Assembly: GCF_007828865.1 (NCBI RefSeq)
Contig: NZ_VIVK01000001.1
Span: 1,736,001-1,800,000, forward strand
DNA length: 64,000 nucleotides
Reading direction: 5' to 3'
From: Kribbella amoyensis
Lineage (GTDB): Bacteria > Actinomycetota > Actinomycetes > Propionibacteriales > Kribbellaceae
Shown here: positions 43,399 through 52,515 of the stretch, in pieces
Layout: each line of letters starts with the position of its first letter
Numbering within the stretch: position 1 is the stretch's first letter
Notes under the pieces: generated by a model
Told to the model about the DNA's origin: nothing
The model's database searches: none
The model's input: only the letters and a program-made list of their open reading frames with translations
Program-made: the position numbers and the translations under genes

Positions 43399-44337
43399 GT
43401 GGCGGTTGACGCCGTCGCCGCACCCCGCACCCGCGTACGCCGGAGCAGTGGCGCCGTCCGCGGGTACGGGCGGGCCACGCCGTACCTGTTCCTGGCGCCG
43501 TACCTGGTGCTGTTCCTGTTGTTCGTGGTCGGGCCGGCGATCTTCGGCTTCTGGATGAGCCTGCACGACTGGGACTTCCAGCTGCCGGGCAAACCGTGGG
43601 TCGGGCTGCAGAACTACAAGGACCTGTTCGACCCGTTGTCGACGACGGCGGAACCGTTCTGGCACGGGATGCGGGCGACCGCGATCTTCACGGTCGCCTC
43701 GGTCCCGTTCCTGGTCACCCTGCCGCTCGGTCTCGCGGTGCTGCTGAACCGGCGGTTCCCGGGCCGGACGTTCTTCCGGGCCGTGTACTTCGCGCCGTAC
43801 GTGCTCGGGGTCGCGGTGGTCGGGCTGATGTTCCGCTACATCCTCGACACCAGCTTCGGCATCCTGAACGCCTTCCTCGGGCTGTTCGGGGTGCCGGAGA
43901 TCGGCTGGACCAACGACCAGCCGTGGGCGTTCGTCGCGCTGGTCGGGATGACGGTGTGGTGGACGATCGGGTTCAACGCGGTGATCTACCTGGCCGGGTT
44001 GCAGGACATCCCGGCCGAGCAGTACGAGGCGGCCGCGCTGGACGGCGCGAACACCTGGCAGCAGTTCCGGCACGTCACGTTGCCGGGGTTGCGGCCGGTG
44101 GTCGCCTTCGTCGTCACGATCACGGTGCTTGCCTCGGCCAACATGTTCGGCCAGTCGGTCCTGGTCACCCAGGGCGGACCGGGTGACACCACCCGAACCG
44201 CGTTGATGGTGATCGCCGACACCGGCCTGTCGCAGTTCCGGATGGGCCAGGCGACGGCGATGAGCTACCTGCTCGCGGCCTGTCTGGCGATCGTTTCGTT
44301 GATCAACTTCGCCTTGTTGAGGGAGCGCAAGTCATGA
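43399..44337 (+). CDS. ABC sugar permease (MalF/UgpA type)
   Basis: 312 aa from GTG 43399, 3 bp after the binding-protein stop. Six membrane segments and the EAA loop EQYEAAALDGANTWQQFRHV with TLPGL, which contacts the ATPase. The start of the next permease overlaps its stop (ATGA). No ATPase gene is in the operon; actinobacterial sugar importers of this kind often use a shared MsiK-type ATPase encoded elsewhere. Confidence 0.94.
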   Translation: MAVDAVAAPRTRVRRSSGAVRGYGRATPYLFLAPYLVLFLLFVVGPAIFGFWMSLHDWDFQLPGKPWVGLQNYKDLFDPLSTTAEPFWHGMRATAIFTVASVPFLVTLPLGLAVLLNRRFPGRTFFRAVYFAPYVLGVAVVGLMFRYILDTSFGILNAFLGLFGVPEIGWTNDQPWAFVALVGMTVWWTIGFNAVIYLAGLQDIPAEQYEAAALDGANTWQQFRHVTLPGLRPVVAFVVTITVLASANMFGQSVLVTQGGPGDTTRTALMVIADTGLSQFRMGQATAMSYLLAACLAIVSLINFALLRERKS

Positions 44338-45161
44338 GGCGGCGGCAGTCCCCGGTGTTCTGGGTCCTGGTGGTCGTGCTGACGGTGGTGTTCGTCGCGC
44401 CGCTGCTGTGGATGATGATCACCTCGTTCAAGACGATCGGCGAGTCCCAGCAGGTGCCGCCGACGCTCGTCCCGCAGGAGCCGACCGGCCGCGCGTACGG
44501 CGAGGTGCTGACCGTCGGCGGCCAGAACCCGGTCCTGCGCTGGTTCCTGAACTCGCTGGTCGCGGCCTCGTTGCACGCCGGTCTGGTGGTCCTGGTCGCG
44601 TCGATGGCCGGGTACGCGCTGGCCCGGATGGAGTTCCGGTTCAAGAAGCCGATCTTCGTCGTCATCCTGGCGACGTTGTTCGTGCCCGGGTTCGTCTTCC
44701 TGATGCCGAACTACCTGCTGATGGACAAGCTGGCCTGGCTCGACACGCTCTGGGCGCTCGTCGTCCCGGGCGCGGCCGGCGCGTTCGGGGTGTTCTTCAT
44801 GCGGCAGTTCTTCCTCGCCCTGCCCCGGGAGCTCGAGGAGGTCGCGATGATCGACGGGGCGAACGCGTGGACCGTGTTCACCCGGATCATCCTGCCGAAC
44901 GCGAAACCCGCGATCGCCACCCTCACGGTGCTGTCGTTCCTGGCCAACTGGAACGACTTCATCTGGCCGCTCTACGTGCTGTTCTCGCCCGAGCGGCTGA
45001 CCCTGCAACCCGGTCTGAAGCTGCTCCAGGGCGCCTACACGACCGACTACCCGGTGATCATGACCGGCGCCACCATCGCGTCGGTCCCGGTCCTCATCCT
45101 CTACATCTTCGTCCAGCGTTACGTGATCGAAGGTGTCGCGCGCAGCGGCATCAAAGGCTGA
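44334..45161 (+). CDS. ABC sugar permease (MalG/UgpE type)
   Basis: 275 aa. Six membrane segments; EAA loop ELEEVAMIDGANAWTVFTRI with ILPNAKP. N-terminal SPVFWVLVVVLTVVFVAPLLW is the first span. It pairs with the upstream permease to form the channel. The secreted GH43 gene begins 28 bp downstream. Confidence 0.94.
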   Translation: MRRRQSPVFWVLVVVLTVVFVAPLLWMMITSFKTIGESQQVPPTLVPQEPTGRAYGEVLTVGGQNPVLRWFLNSLVAASLHAGLVVLVASMAGYALARMEFRFKKPIFVVILATLFVPGFVFLMPNYLLMDKLAWLDTLWALVVPGAAGAFGVFFMRQFFLALPRELEEVAMIDGANAWTVFTRIILPNAKPAIATLTVLSFLANWNDFIWPLYVLFSPERLTLQPGLKLLQGAYTTDYPVIMTGATIASVPVLILYIFVQRYVIEGVARSGIKG

Positions 45162-45189
45162 CCCCACCCTCTGGAAGGAGACCCCGCCC

Positions 45190-47424
45190 GTGCCTCCTGG
45201 AAGATTCCTCGCCGTGGCCTGTGCCGTGGCCGCGATGGCCGCCGGTACCACGGCCGCCACCACCTCGACCGCAGCTCCAGATCCGCAGGTGAAGACGACG
45301 AACGCGATCTCGTCGAGCTTCGCCGACACGTTCGCCGATCCGGCCGTGATCCAGGGCCGCGACGGCTACTGGTACGCCTACGCCACCTCCGACCCGCTGG
45401 TCTCCGGCGGACCGTTCGGGCTGATGCACATGGCCCGGACCAAGGACTTCGGGTCCTGGGAGTACCTCGGGACCGTGTTCTCCGACAGCACGAAACCGAA
45501 GTGGGCCGCGCCCGGATCGTTCTTCTGGGCGCCGGACATCCGGTACTTCGGCGGCCGGTACGTCATGTACTTCACCGTCACCGACACGGCCGCCAACCCT
45601 GGTGGCGATCCCGCGATCGGCGTGGCCACGGCGCCGACGCCGGCCGGACCGTGGACGGCGACCGACGGCCCGGTCGTGACCCCGAAGCCGGACGGCAACG
45701 GCGGCTACTTCGGCACCATCGACCCGGCCCTGCTCACCGCCGCCGACGGCAAGCGCTACCTGTATTACGGCGGCTTCTACGGTGGCCTGCACGTCACCGA
45801 GGTCACCCCTGACGGCCTGCAGGCGGTCGGTGCGCCGACCCAGGTCACCGTCGGCGACCGGTACGAGGGCTCGTACGTGGTCTACCGCGACGGTTGGTAC
45901 TACCTGATGGGCTCGTCCAGCAACTGCTGCGCCGGCCCGACCACCGGGTACTCCGTGTTCGCGGGCCGGTCCAAGTCGCCGAAGGGTCCGTTCGTCGACG
46001 CGAACGGCGTCCGGATGGACGAGTCCCGGGTCGGCGGCACCACCGTGATCACGCAGAACGGCAACAAGTGGATCGGTCCGGGCCACCACGCGTTCATGAC
46101 CGACGCGGCCGGCCAGGACCACATCGTCTACCACGCCATCGACCGCAAGACACCGTGGCTGACCAACCCGTTCGGGATCAACCGGCGGCCGATGCTGATC
46201 GACCGGATCGACTGGATCGACGGCTGGCCGCGGACCCGCGCGGGTCTCGGTCCGTCGGACACCGCGCAGCCGGCGCCGGTGACGGGTTCGGGTGCGGGCA
46301 TCGACTCGACCGACCCGGACGGCGGCCTGCTCGGCGCGACTCGGCAAGCTGGTGACTCGCTGGGCGGTGCCACCGCATCGATCCGTGGTGCCGCGTCGAC
46401 CCGCAAGGACGCGCCTTCCGGTTCGGTCCGCGTCGACGCCGACGTGCGGCTCGGGAACAGCTTCACCACCGTGGTCGGTGGGTCCGTGGTCGTGTCGGTG
46501 ACGGGGAACAAGGTCACCGTGGTGGCCGGTGGCAAGACGGCGTCCGCTGTCCTGCCCGCCGATTTCGACCGGTCGCAGTGGAACAGGCTGAGCGTCCAGG
46601 TCGCCGACGGCGTGGTCACGGCCCGGGTGAACGACTCGGGCGGCCTCGGTGACCTGTACGCGGAGGCTCGGCTCGCGGTCCCGGGGCTGAAGCTCAAGGC
46701 GGCCCCGGTCCGCTGGATCGGTACCGCGGAACTCGACAACCTCACCGTGCGCGCGGTCGCCAAGCCGGTCCGCGAGCTGGCACCGGGACCGAAGACCGGC
46801 AAGCTGCTCGCGGCCGACGAGTTCGACGGTGGCCTCGGGCCCGCGTGGTCCTGGCTGCGGCCGGACGCCAAGGCGGTAGTTGCTGACGGCAAGTTGTCGT
46901 GGCCGCTGCAGAACGCGGACATGGTCGGCGCGGGCAACAACGCCGGGCTGCTTTTCCACCAGGCCCCGGCCGGGGACCGGTGGATCGCGGAGACCAAGGT
47001 CCACCTGGACCTGGGTGAGGGCGACATCCGCAACTACCAGCAGGCCGGGATGATCGCGTACCGCAACGACAACGACTTCGCCCGGCTCGGCAACGTGGCG
47101 ATCTGGCGGACCCGGCAGACCGAGTTCGGCCGGGAGCTCGTCGCCCGGGAGTCCGACGGCGCGACCAGCTACGGCGGCGCCGCGATCGGGCGGTCGGCCA
47201 CGGACCTGTGGATGCGGCTCGCGTACCACCGCAACGCGGCCGGCGAGAACGTGTTCCGGGCCGGTACCAGCGTCGACGGGAAGTCGTGGACCTGGGGCGC
47301 GTCATGGGTGCTGCCGGCCGGCGAGACCCCGAAGCTGGGGCTCTACGCTCACGGTGAGTTCACCGGTGCGAACCCGGCACCGGTCGCCACGTTCGACTAC
47401 CTGCGGTTCTACGAGAGCAAGTGA
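45190..47424 (+). CDS. secreted GH43 glycoside hydrolase with C-terminal beta-sandwich domains
   Basis: 744 aa from GTG 45190 after GGAAGGAG. A signal peptide covers about residues 1-29. The five-bladed GH43 propeller follows: catalytic base Asp in TFADPAVIQGRDGYWYAYAT, transition-state Asp in YFGTIDPALL, acid Glu in DRYEGSYVVYRDGWYYLMGS. After residue 340 come two laminin/concanavalin-like regions; the last (ADEFDGGLGPAWSWLRPDAK to the end) resembles the beta-xylosidase C-terminal domain. It likely releases arabinose or xylose units outside the cell. The exact linkage cannot be read from sequence. Confidence 0.92.
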   Translation: MPPGRFLAVACAVAAMAAGTTAATTSTAAPDPQVKTTNAISSSFADTFADPAVIQGRDGYWYAYATSDPLVSGGPFGLMHMARTKDFGSWEYLGTVFSDSTKPKWAAPGSFFWAPDIRYFGGRYVMYFTVTDTAANPGGDPAIGVATAPTPAGPWTATDGPVVTPKPDGNGGYFGTIDPALLTAADGKRYLYYGGFYGGLHVTEVTPDGLQAVGAPTQVTVGDRYEGSYVVYRDGWYYLMGSSSNCCAGPTTGYSVFAGRSKSPKGPFVDANGVRMDESRVGGTTVITQNGNKWIGPGHHAFMTDAAGQDHIVYHAIDRKTPWLTNPFGINRRPMLIDRIDWIDGWPRTRAGLGPSDTAQPAPVTGSGAGIDSTDPDGGLLGATRQAGDSLGGATASIRGAASTRKDAPSGSVRVDADVRLGNSFTTVVGGSVVVSVTGNKVTVVAGGKTASAVLPADFDRSQWNRLSVQVADGVVTARVNDSGGLGDLYAEARLAVPGLKLKAAPVRWIGTAELDNLTVRAVAKPVRELAPGPKTGKLLAADEFDGGLGPAWSWLRPDAKAVVADGKLSWPLQNADMVGAGNNAGLLFHQAPAGDRWIAETKVHLDLGEGDIRNYQQAGMIAYRNDNDFARLGNVAIWRTRQTEFGRELVARESDGATSYGGAAIGRSATDLWMRLAYHRNAAGENVFRAGTSVDGKSWTWGASWVLPAGETPKLGLYAHGEFTGANPAPVATFDYLRFYESK

Positions 47425-48443
47425 TGCTGCGCCGATCGGGGTTGTCGCTGCTGTTGCTGCTGGGCCTGACCGGTCTGGCCGGCTGCGGTGGTGACAGCCC
47501 CGGCGGTGCCGCGGCCGACGGCACTCCGGAAGGGATGAGGATGGGTTTCACCAACCCGGTCTACGACAACAACTTCGCCGATCCCCACGTGATCGCGGTG
47601 GACGGCGGCTACTACGCCTTCGCCACCAACGGTTCGCTGGGCAAGATCCAGACGCTGAAGTCCACGGACCTGGTGTCCTGGGACCAGGTGGGTGACGCGC
47701 TGCCGTCGCTGCCGGACTGGTCCACGCCGGGCAAGGTGTGGGCGCCCGAGGTCGCGGTGCACGGCGCCGGCCGGTACGTCATGTACTACACGACCGCGGA
47801 CGACGCGTCCGGCCGTCAGTGCGTCGGCGTCGCGGTGGCCGAGAAGCCCGAAGGTCCCTATGTCGACAAATCCACGAAGCCCCTCGTCTGCCAGCCGGAC
47901 GAGGGTGGTTCGATCGACGCGAGCCCGTTCCAGGACTCGACCGGGAAGCGCTGGCTGTACTGGAAGAACGACGGCAACGCGATCGGTGTCGACACCTGGA
48001 TCTACGTCTCCCAGCTCTCCGACGACGGTCTCACCCTGGTCGGCGAGACCACCCGGCTGATCAAGCAGGACCTGCCCTGGGAGGGCAACCTGGTCGAGGC
48101 GCCGTACCTGGTCGAGCGCGAGGGCAAGTTCCACCTGTTCTACTCCGCGAACGCGTTCGACAAGGCCGACTACGCCGTCGGTCACGCGCTCTGCGAGTCC
48201 CCCACCGGTCCGTGCAACAAGTCCGGCGACCCGATCCTCACCACGAGCGAGGACGCCGCCGGCCCGGGGCACAACATGGTGCTGGTGAAGGACAACCGGT
48301 ACTGGTTCGTCTACCACGCGTGGGACCCGGCGAGCGTCGGCAGCGATCCGCCCGGGCGGACGATGTGGCTCTCCGAACTCACCTGGGACGGCGACAAGCC
48401 CGTCGTCCAACCGCCGCTCCGGGAGAACCCGTCACGCCCGTAG
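47424..48443 (+). CDS. GH43 lipoprotein, arabinanase/arabinofuranosidase-like
   Basis: 339 aa from ATG 47424, which shares one base with the previous stop. N-terminal LLLLLGLTGLAGCGGDS has a lipobox (LAGC), so the enzyme is anchored on the cell surface. GH43 residues: Asp in NNFADPHVIAVDGGYYAF, Asp in GGSIDASPFQD, Glu in GNLVEAPYLVEREGKFHLFY. WAPEVAVHGAGRYVMYYT is typical. It is the last gene of the LacI-controlled operon, and its 3' end overlaps the convergent MocR gene by 12 bp. Confidence 0.92.
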   Translation: MLRRSGLSLLLLLGLTGLAGCGGDSPGGAAADGTPEGMRMGFTNPVYDNNFADPHVIAVDGGYYAFATNGSLGKIQTLKSTDLVSWDQVGDALPSLPDWSTPGKVWAPEVAVHGAGRYVMYYTTADDASGRQCVGVAVAEKPEGPYVDKSTKPLVCQPDEGGSIDASPFQDSTGKRWLYWKNDGNAIGVDTWIYVSQLSDDGLTLVGETTRLIKQDLPWEGNLVEAPYLVEREGKFHLFYSANAFDKADYAVGHALCESPTGPCNKSGDPILTTSEDAAGPGHNMVLVKDNRYWFVYHAWDPASVGSDPPGRTMWLSELTWDGDKPVVQPPLRENPSRP

Positions 48444-49796
48444 CACCTCGGTGAGGATCCCCAGGGCCCTGGTGAAGTCCTCGTCGGTCGGCGTTGCGTA
48501 GCCGATCACGAGACCAGGGCGACCGGGGATCGTCCGGCGGTACTCCGACAACGGGGCGACGACCAGCCCGGCTCGGTGAGCCCGGTCGGCCACGGCCTGG
48601 TCGTCGATCCCGTCGGGCAGCAGCAACGTGATGTGCAGCCCCGCGTCCTGGCCGATGATGCTGCCGTACGCCGCGAGCGTGGTGCAGGTGTGATTGCGGC
48701 GCTCCGCGTAGAGACGACGATGCCGGCGAACCACCTGGTCCAAGTACCCGTCACGGAGCATCGCGAGCAGCGCCGCCTGCATCGGCCAGCCGGGCCAGTC
48801 GCCGGTGGCCGCGCGAGCCACGGCGAGGCGGTCGACCGTCTCGGCGGAGGCCACGAGCCAACCGAGCCGGAGCGCCGGGCTGAGCATCTTCGACAGCGTG
48901 CCGAGGTGGACGACCCGGTCCAGGTCGAGCTGGGCGAGCGCGGGCAACGGCGCCACGTCGTACCGGAACTCGCTGTCGTAGTCGTCCTCGATCAGCGTTG
49001 CCCCGGTCCGCCTTGCCCAGCGCACGAGTTCGTTGAGTCGGGCAACAGGTAGCCGGCCGCCGAGCGGGTACTGGTGGGACGGCGTGACGTACACGGCGGC
49101 CACGTCGTCCGGCAGGGCCGAGACCCGGAGCCCGTCCGCGTCGACGGGGACGTCCACGATCTCGAGCCCGTGGTCCCGGGCCGCGACGACCGCGTTGAGA
49201 TACCCGGGATCCTCGATCGCGATCCGCTGACCGCGTTGCTGGGTCACGGTGAGCAGCAGCCGGAGTCCGTGCGTGGTGCCGTTGGTGATCAGCAGGTTCT
49301 CCGGTCCGCAGGCGATCCCGCGAACCCGGCCGACGTGCTCGGCCAGGGCCGCCCGCAACGCCGGCGACCCCGCGGCCTCGTCGTACCCACGGGGCGGCGG
49401 TTGCGCGGACACCTCGCGCCAGGCGCGCCGCCAACCGGCGTCCACGCGCGGCTCGATGTACGGGATGCCCGGGCGCAGGCTGAGCAACCGCGGTCCCTCT
49501 GACTCGATCGGCCGAGGACGCTGCCGGGTCGCCGGCTGCAGCGGTACGACGTCCGCGACGTACGTGCCCGAGCCGGTCCGTCCCGCGATCCACCCCTCCG
49601 CGTGCAGCTGGTCGTACGCCGCCTGCGCGACGGACCGGGAGACGGCGAGCTGCTTCGCGAGATCCCGGGTCGACGGCAGTCGGTGACCCGCCTGGAGCCG
49701 CCCGTCCCGGACGGCCGCGCGGAACTGCTCGGCGACCTGCAGGTGCAACGACGTGCTCGCGGACCGGTCGACCGTCAACGGCAACGAGATGTCCAA
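48432..49796 (-). CDS. MocR/PdxR-type GntR regulator with aminotransferase domain
   Basis: 454 aa, start set at TTG 49796 (DISLPLTVDRSAS…) because upstream sequence is not protein-like. The N-terminal winged helix is GHRLPSTRDLAKQLAVSRSV then AQAAYDQLHAEGWIAGRTGS. The rest is a class I aminotransferase fold with LIEDDYDSEFRYD and the PLP-Lys motif GTLSKMLSPALRLGW. MocR proteins sense PLP or its adducts. A sequence close to the PdxR box lies at its start, next to a divergent FMN-binding gene, so a vitamin B6-linked role is likely. Confidence 0.92.
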   Translation of the reverse strand: MDISLPLTVDRSASTSLHLQVAEQFRAAVRDGRLQAGHRLPSTRDLAKQLAVSRSVAQAAYDQLHAEGWIAGRTGSGTYVADVVPLQPATRQRPRPIESEGPRLLSLRPGIPYIEPRVDAGWRRAWREVSAQPPPRGYDEAAGSPALRAALAEHVGRVRGIACGPENLLITNGTTHGLRLLLTVTQQRGQRIAIEDPGYLNAVVAARDHGLEIVDVPVDADGLRVSALPDDVAAVYVTPSHQYPLGGRLPVARLNELVRWARRTGATLIEDDYDSEFRYDVAPLPALAQLDLDRVVHLGTLSKMLSPALRLGWLVASAETVDRLAVARAATGDWPGWPMQAALLAMLRDGYLDQVVRRHRRLYAERRNHTCTTLAAYGSIIGQDAGLHITLLLPDGIDDQAVADRAHRAGLVVAPLSEYRRTIPGRPGLVIGYATPTDEDFTRALGILTEVLRA

Positions 49797-49804
49797 GTGG
49801 ACTA
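49794..49804. promoter_or_regulatory. PdxR-box-like site
   Basis: CAAGTGGACTA matches the PdxR motif described in Corynebacterium glutamicum (AAAGTGGW(-/T)CTA) at 10 of 11 positions. A weaker partner, CAATGGACCG, lies 25 bp away at 49819-49828. Both are in the 67-bp gap between the MocR gene and the divergent FMN-binding gene. Confidence 0.5.
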
Positions 49805-49863
49805 CCTGATTCGCTCGGCAATGGACCGTGCCAGCATGCCACTGCGCTGCCAGGCTCGACCAC

Positions 49864-50547
49864 ATGACCATCACGACGCCGCTGCAGCCGACCGCCCGGA
49901 CCTCCCTGCGCCGCTCCAAGGAACGCGCTGCGACCGACCGCGAGACGCTGCACGACGTCCTGCGCGACGGCATGTTCTGCCACCTCGGCGTGGTCGTCGA
50001 CGACGCCCCGGTCGTCCTGCCCACGGCGTACGGCGTCGACCTGGACCTGGGGCCGGACGGCACCCTGTACCTGCACGGCTCGGTGGCTGCCCGGAGTGTG
50101 GTGGCCGCGCCGGAGCAGACGATCTGCGTCACCGTGACCCACGCCGACGGCCTGGTCCTGGCCCGGTCGGCGTTCCACCACTCGGTCAACTACCGGTCGG
50201 CCGTGATCTTCGGCGTTCCCCGGCTCGTCACCGATCCGGACGAGAAGCTGCACGGCCTCAACCGGATCGTCGACCACCTGGTCCCCGGCCGTTCCTCCGC
50301 GACCCGGCCACCGAACCGCAAGGAGCTCGCCAAGACCTCGGTGCTCGCGTTGTCCCTCACCGAGGCGTCCGTGAAGACCCGGGCGGGTGCGGCCAACGAC
50401 GACGAGGAGGACCTCGACCTCCCGTACTGGACCGGCGTCATCCCGCTCCGCGTGGTCGCCGAGGAGCCCGTCACGAACCCGGACTGCGACCTGCTCGTCC
50501 CGGGCCACATCCGGACCCGCGCGAACCAGCTCGGCGCGCCCTCCTGA
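49864..50547 (+). CDS. FMN-binding split-barrel protein (pyridoxamine-phosphate-oxidase family)
   Basis: 227 aa from ATG 49864. The family pattern is RDGMFCHLGVVVDDAPVVLP, LYLHGSVAARSVVAA and VNYRSAVIFGVPRLVTDPDE, close to the 'pyridoxamine 5'-phosphate oxidase family/NimA-like' flavoproteins rather than PdxH itself. Its divergent MocR neighbour and the PdxR-like site make it the likely regulatory target. Possible flavin- or PLP-related redox role. Confidence 0.88.
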   Translation: MTITTPLQPTARTSLRRSKERAATDRETLHDVLRDGMFCHLGVVVDDAPVVLPTAYGVDLDLGPDGTLYLHGSVAARSVVAAPEQTICVTVTHADGLVLARSAFHHSVNYRSAVIFGVPRLVTDPDEKLHGLNRIVDHLVPGRSSATRPPNRKELAKTSVLALSLTEASVKTRAGAANDDEEDLDLPYWTGVIPLRVVAEEPVTNPDCDLLVPGHIRTRANQLGAPS

Positions 50548-50551
50548 CACC

Positions 50552-50585
50552 GAACCGCCGGCGACCAGGTGGTCGCCGGCGGTTC
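50552..50585. terminator. bidirectional terminator
   Basis: Perfect 16-bp stem GAACCGCCGGCGACCA (50552-50567) / complement (50570-50585) with a 2-nt gap, between the convergent stops of the FMN-binding and ABC-permease genes. Confidence 0.85.
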
Positions 50586-50598
50586 CGCGCTGCGAAGA

Positions 50599-51378
50599 TC
50601 AGGCCGCGGTCCCCTTGTTGTAGCTCTTCTGGGCCCACGCATAGCCGACGATGCCGACGGCGACACACCAGGCCATCGCGAGCCAGCCGTTGCCGGCGGC
50701 GCTGGGCGTCCCGAGCAGCAGGTGCCGGAGCGTCTCGATCACCGGCGTGAACGGCTGGTACTCCGCGAACCAGCGCAGGCCGGCCGGCAGCGAGTCCAGC
50801 GGCACGAACGTCGAGCTCAGGAACGGGAACACCAGGTTGATCGGCAGGATGATGTTGCTCGCGCCCTCGGGCGTCTTGCTGATCAGCCCGAGCGCCACCG
50901 CGAACCAGGTCAGCGCGAAGGTCCACGCGATCAGCAAGCCGATCGCCAGGATCCAGTCCAGTACTGATCCGTTCGAGCGGAAGCCGATCAGCAGCCCGAA
51001 GCCGATCATCAGGGCGAGGCCGGCGACGGTCTGGACCACGCTGCCCAGCACGTGCCCGGCCAGCACGGCCGGCCGGAAGATCGCCATCGTCCGGAACCGG
51101 GCGACGATGCCCTCGGTCATGTCCATACAGACCCCGATCGCGGGCGACATCGTCCCGGACGCGACCGTGACCAGCAGCAGCCCGGGGACCAGGAAGTCGA
51201 TGTAGTCGAACCCGTCGCCGCCGAGACCGGCCTTGAACGTCTTGCCGAACACGACCCCGAACAGCAGCAGCATGACCACCGGGGTCGCGAGCGTGCCGAG
51301 GCTGATGCCCGGGTACCGCTGGGCGTGGCGCAGGTTGCGCCGCAGCATGGTCGCGGTGTCCTGGAGTGCGTAGCTCAT
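50599..51378 (-). CDS. ABC-2 type exporter permease (DrrB-like)
   Basis: 259 aa from ATG 51378, overlapping the ATPase stop by 4 bp. Six membrane segments; the ABC-2 signature region GLLLVTVASGTMSPAIGVCMD, then EGIVARFRTMAIFRPAVLAG, and LVFPFLSSTFVPLDSLPAG before the last span. Together with the upstream ATPase it forms a drug- or lipid-exporter of the DrrAB type. Substrate unknown. Confidence 0.93.
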   Translation of the reverse strand: MSYALQDTATMLRRNLRHAQRYPGISLGTLATPVVMLLLFGVVFGKTFKAGLGGDGFDYIDFLVPGLLLVTVASGTMSPAIGVCMDMTEGIVARFRTMAIFRPAVLAGHVLGSVVQTVAGLALMIGFGLLIGFRSNGSVLDWILAIGLLIAWTFALTWFAVALGLISKTPEGASNIILPINLVFPFLSSTFVPLDSLPAGLRWFAEYQPFTPVIETLRHLLLGTPSAAGNGWLAMAWCVAVGIVGYAWAQKSYNKGTAA

Positions 51379-52337
51379 TTCGTCGTCCCGTCTGTGCTGA
51401 GAGCCGCTTCGTGCTGGGTGGACTGACCGGTGACGGCGAAGAACACGTCGTCCAGGTCGGGGGTGTGGACCGTGAGTTCGTCGACCTCGAGCGAGGCGTC
51501 GTCGATCCGGGCCAGCAGGTCGCGCAGCGAGTGCACGCTGCCGTCGTTCGGGACCTGCAGGACCAGGGACTCGGAGTTCGCCACCGCGGTGGGCAGCGCC
51601 TGACCGGCCAGCGCGAACTCGGCCGGCGAGGTGAACCGCAGCCGGACGTGGCCGCCGGGGACGAGCCGCTTCAGCTCCGCGGCCGTGCCGTGTGCCACCA
51701 GCCGGCCGTGGTCGAGGACGGCGATCCGGTCGGCCAGCTCGTCGGCCTCCTCCAGGTACTGGGTGGTGAGGAAGACCGTGACGCCACCGGCGACCAGGTC
51801 GCGGATCATCGTCCACATGTCGTGCCGGCTGCGCGGGTCGAGCCCGGTCGTCGGCTCGTCCAGGAAGATGATCCGGGGCCGGCCGACCAGCGTCATCGCC
51901 AGGTCGAGCCGGCGCTTCATCCCACCGGAGTACGTCATCGCCATCTTCCCGCCGGCCTCGACCAGGTCGAACCGCTCCAGCAGTTCGTCGGCCCGGCGGC
52001 GCGCCTCGCTCCGGCCGAGGTGGTACAGGTCGGCCATCAGGATCAGGTTCTCCCGGCCGGTCATCAGGCCGTCGACCGCGGAGAACTGGCCGGTGACGCC
52101 GATCGCGGCCCGGACCGCCTCCGGGTCCTGGTGCAGGTCCGTCCCGTCGACCCGGATCTCGCCGGCGTCGGCGGTGCTCAGCGTGGACAGGATCTGGACC
52201 GCGGTGGTCTTGCCGGCGCCGTTCGGGCCGAGCAGGGAGAAAATGGTGCCCTTGGCAACGGTCAGGTCGATGCCGTCGAGCACGAGTTTGTCGCCGTAGG
52301 ACTTGCGCAGTCCGCGGACCTCGATCGCTGCTGACAT
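51375..52337 (-). CDS. ABC exporter ATPase (DrrA-like)
   Basis: 320 aa. Walker A GPNGAGKTT (about residue 37), Q-loop TGQFSAVD, signature TYSGGMKRRLDLAMTLVG, Walker B RIIFLDEPTTGLDPRSRHDM, H-loop FLTTQYLEEAD. The C-terminal 90-residue extension ends in VHTPDLDDVFFAVTG, the CREEM-like region typical of DrrA. The 178 bp upstream hold a 16-bp direct repeat. It is on the same strand as the EXLDI gene and probably co-regulated with it. Confidence 0.95.
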   Translation of the reverse strand: MSAAIEVRGLRKSYGDKLVLDGIDLTVAKGTIFSLLGPNGAGKTTAVQILSTLSTADAGEIRVDGTDLHQDPEAVRAAIGVTGQFSAVDGLMTGRENLILMADLYHLGRSEARRRADELLERFDLVEAGGKMAMTYSGGMKRRLDLAMTLVGRPRIIFLDEPTTGLDPRSRHDMWTMIRDLVAGGVTVFLTTQYLEEADELADRIAVLDHGRLVAHGTAAELKRLVPGGHVRLRFTSPAEFALAGQALPTAVANSESLVLQVPNDGSVHSLRDLLARIDDASLEVDELTVHTPDLDDVFFAVTGQSTQHEAALSTDGTTK

Positions 52338-52354
52338 GGTTCCTCGCTTGGTTT

Positions 52355-52411
52355 CGGGCAGGCTCGCGCCGGCCGGGGGTGATGGGAAGTGATTCCGGGC
52401 AGGCTCGCGCC
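52355..52411. repeat. 16-bp direct repeat upstream of the ABC ATPase
   Basis: CGGGCAGGCTCGCGCC occurs exactly at 52355-52370 and 52396-52411, 41 bp apart, within 75 bp of the ATPase start. Could be a recombination footprint or regulatory sites. An unrelated 7-bp GC hairpin (GGCGGCC/GGCCGCC) lies at 52459-52475, just past the EXLDI stop. Confidence 0.5.
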
Positions 52412-52515
52412 CGGCGATGAGGTGTGGGGAGACGAGAGAGGGCGTACTCGGCTACCCGGGCGGCCGTCGGCCGCCGGTTCGGGTGGTGCTGTTCAGTGCG
52501 TGGTCAGGGGATGGG

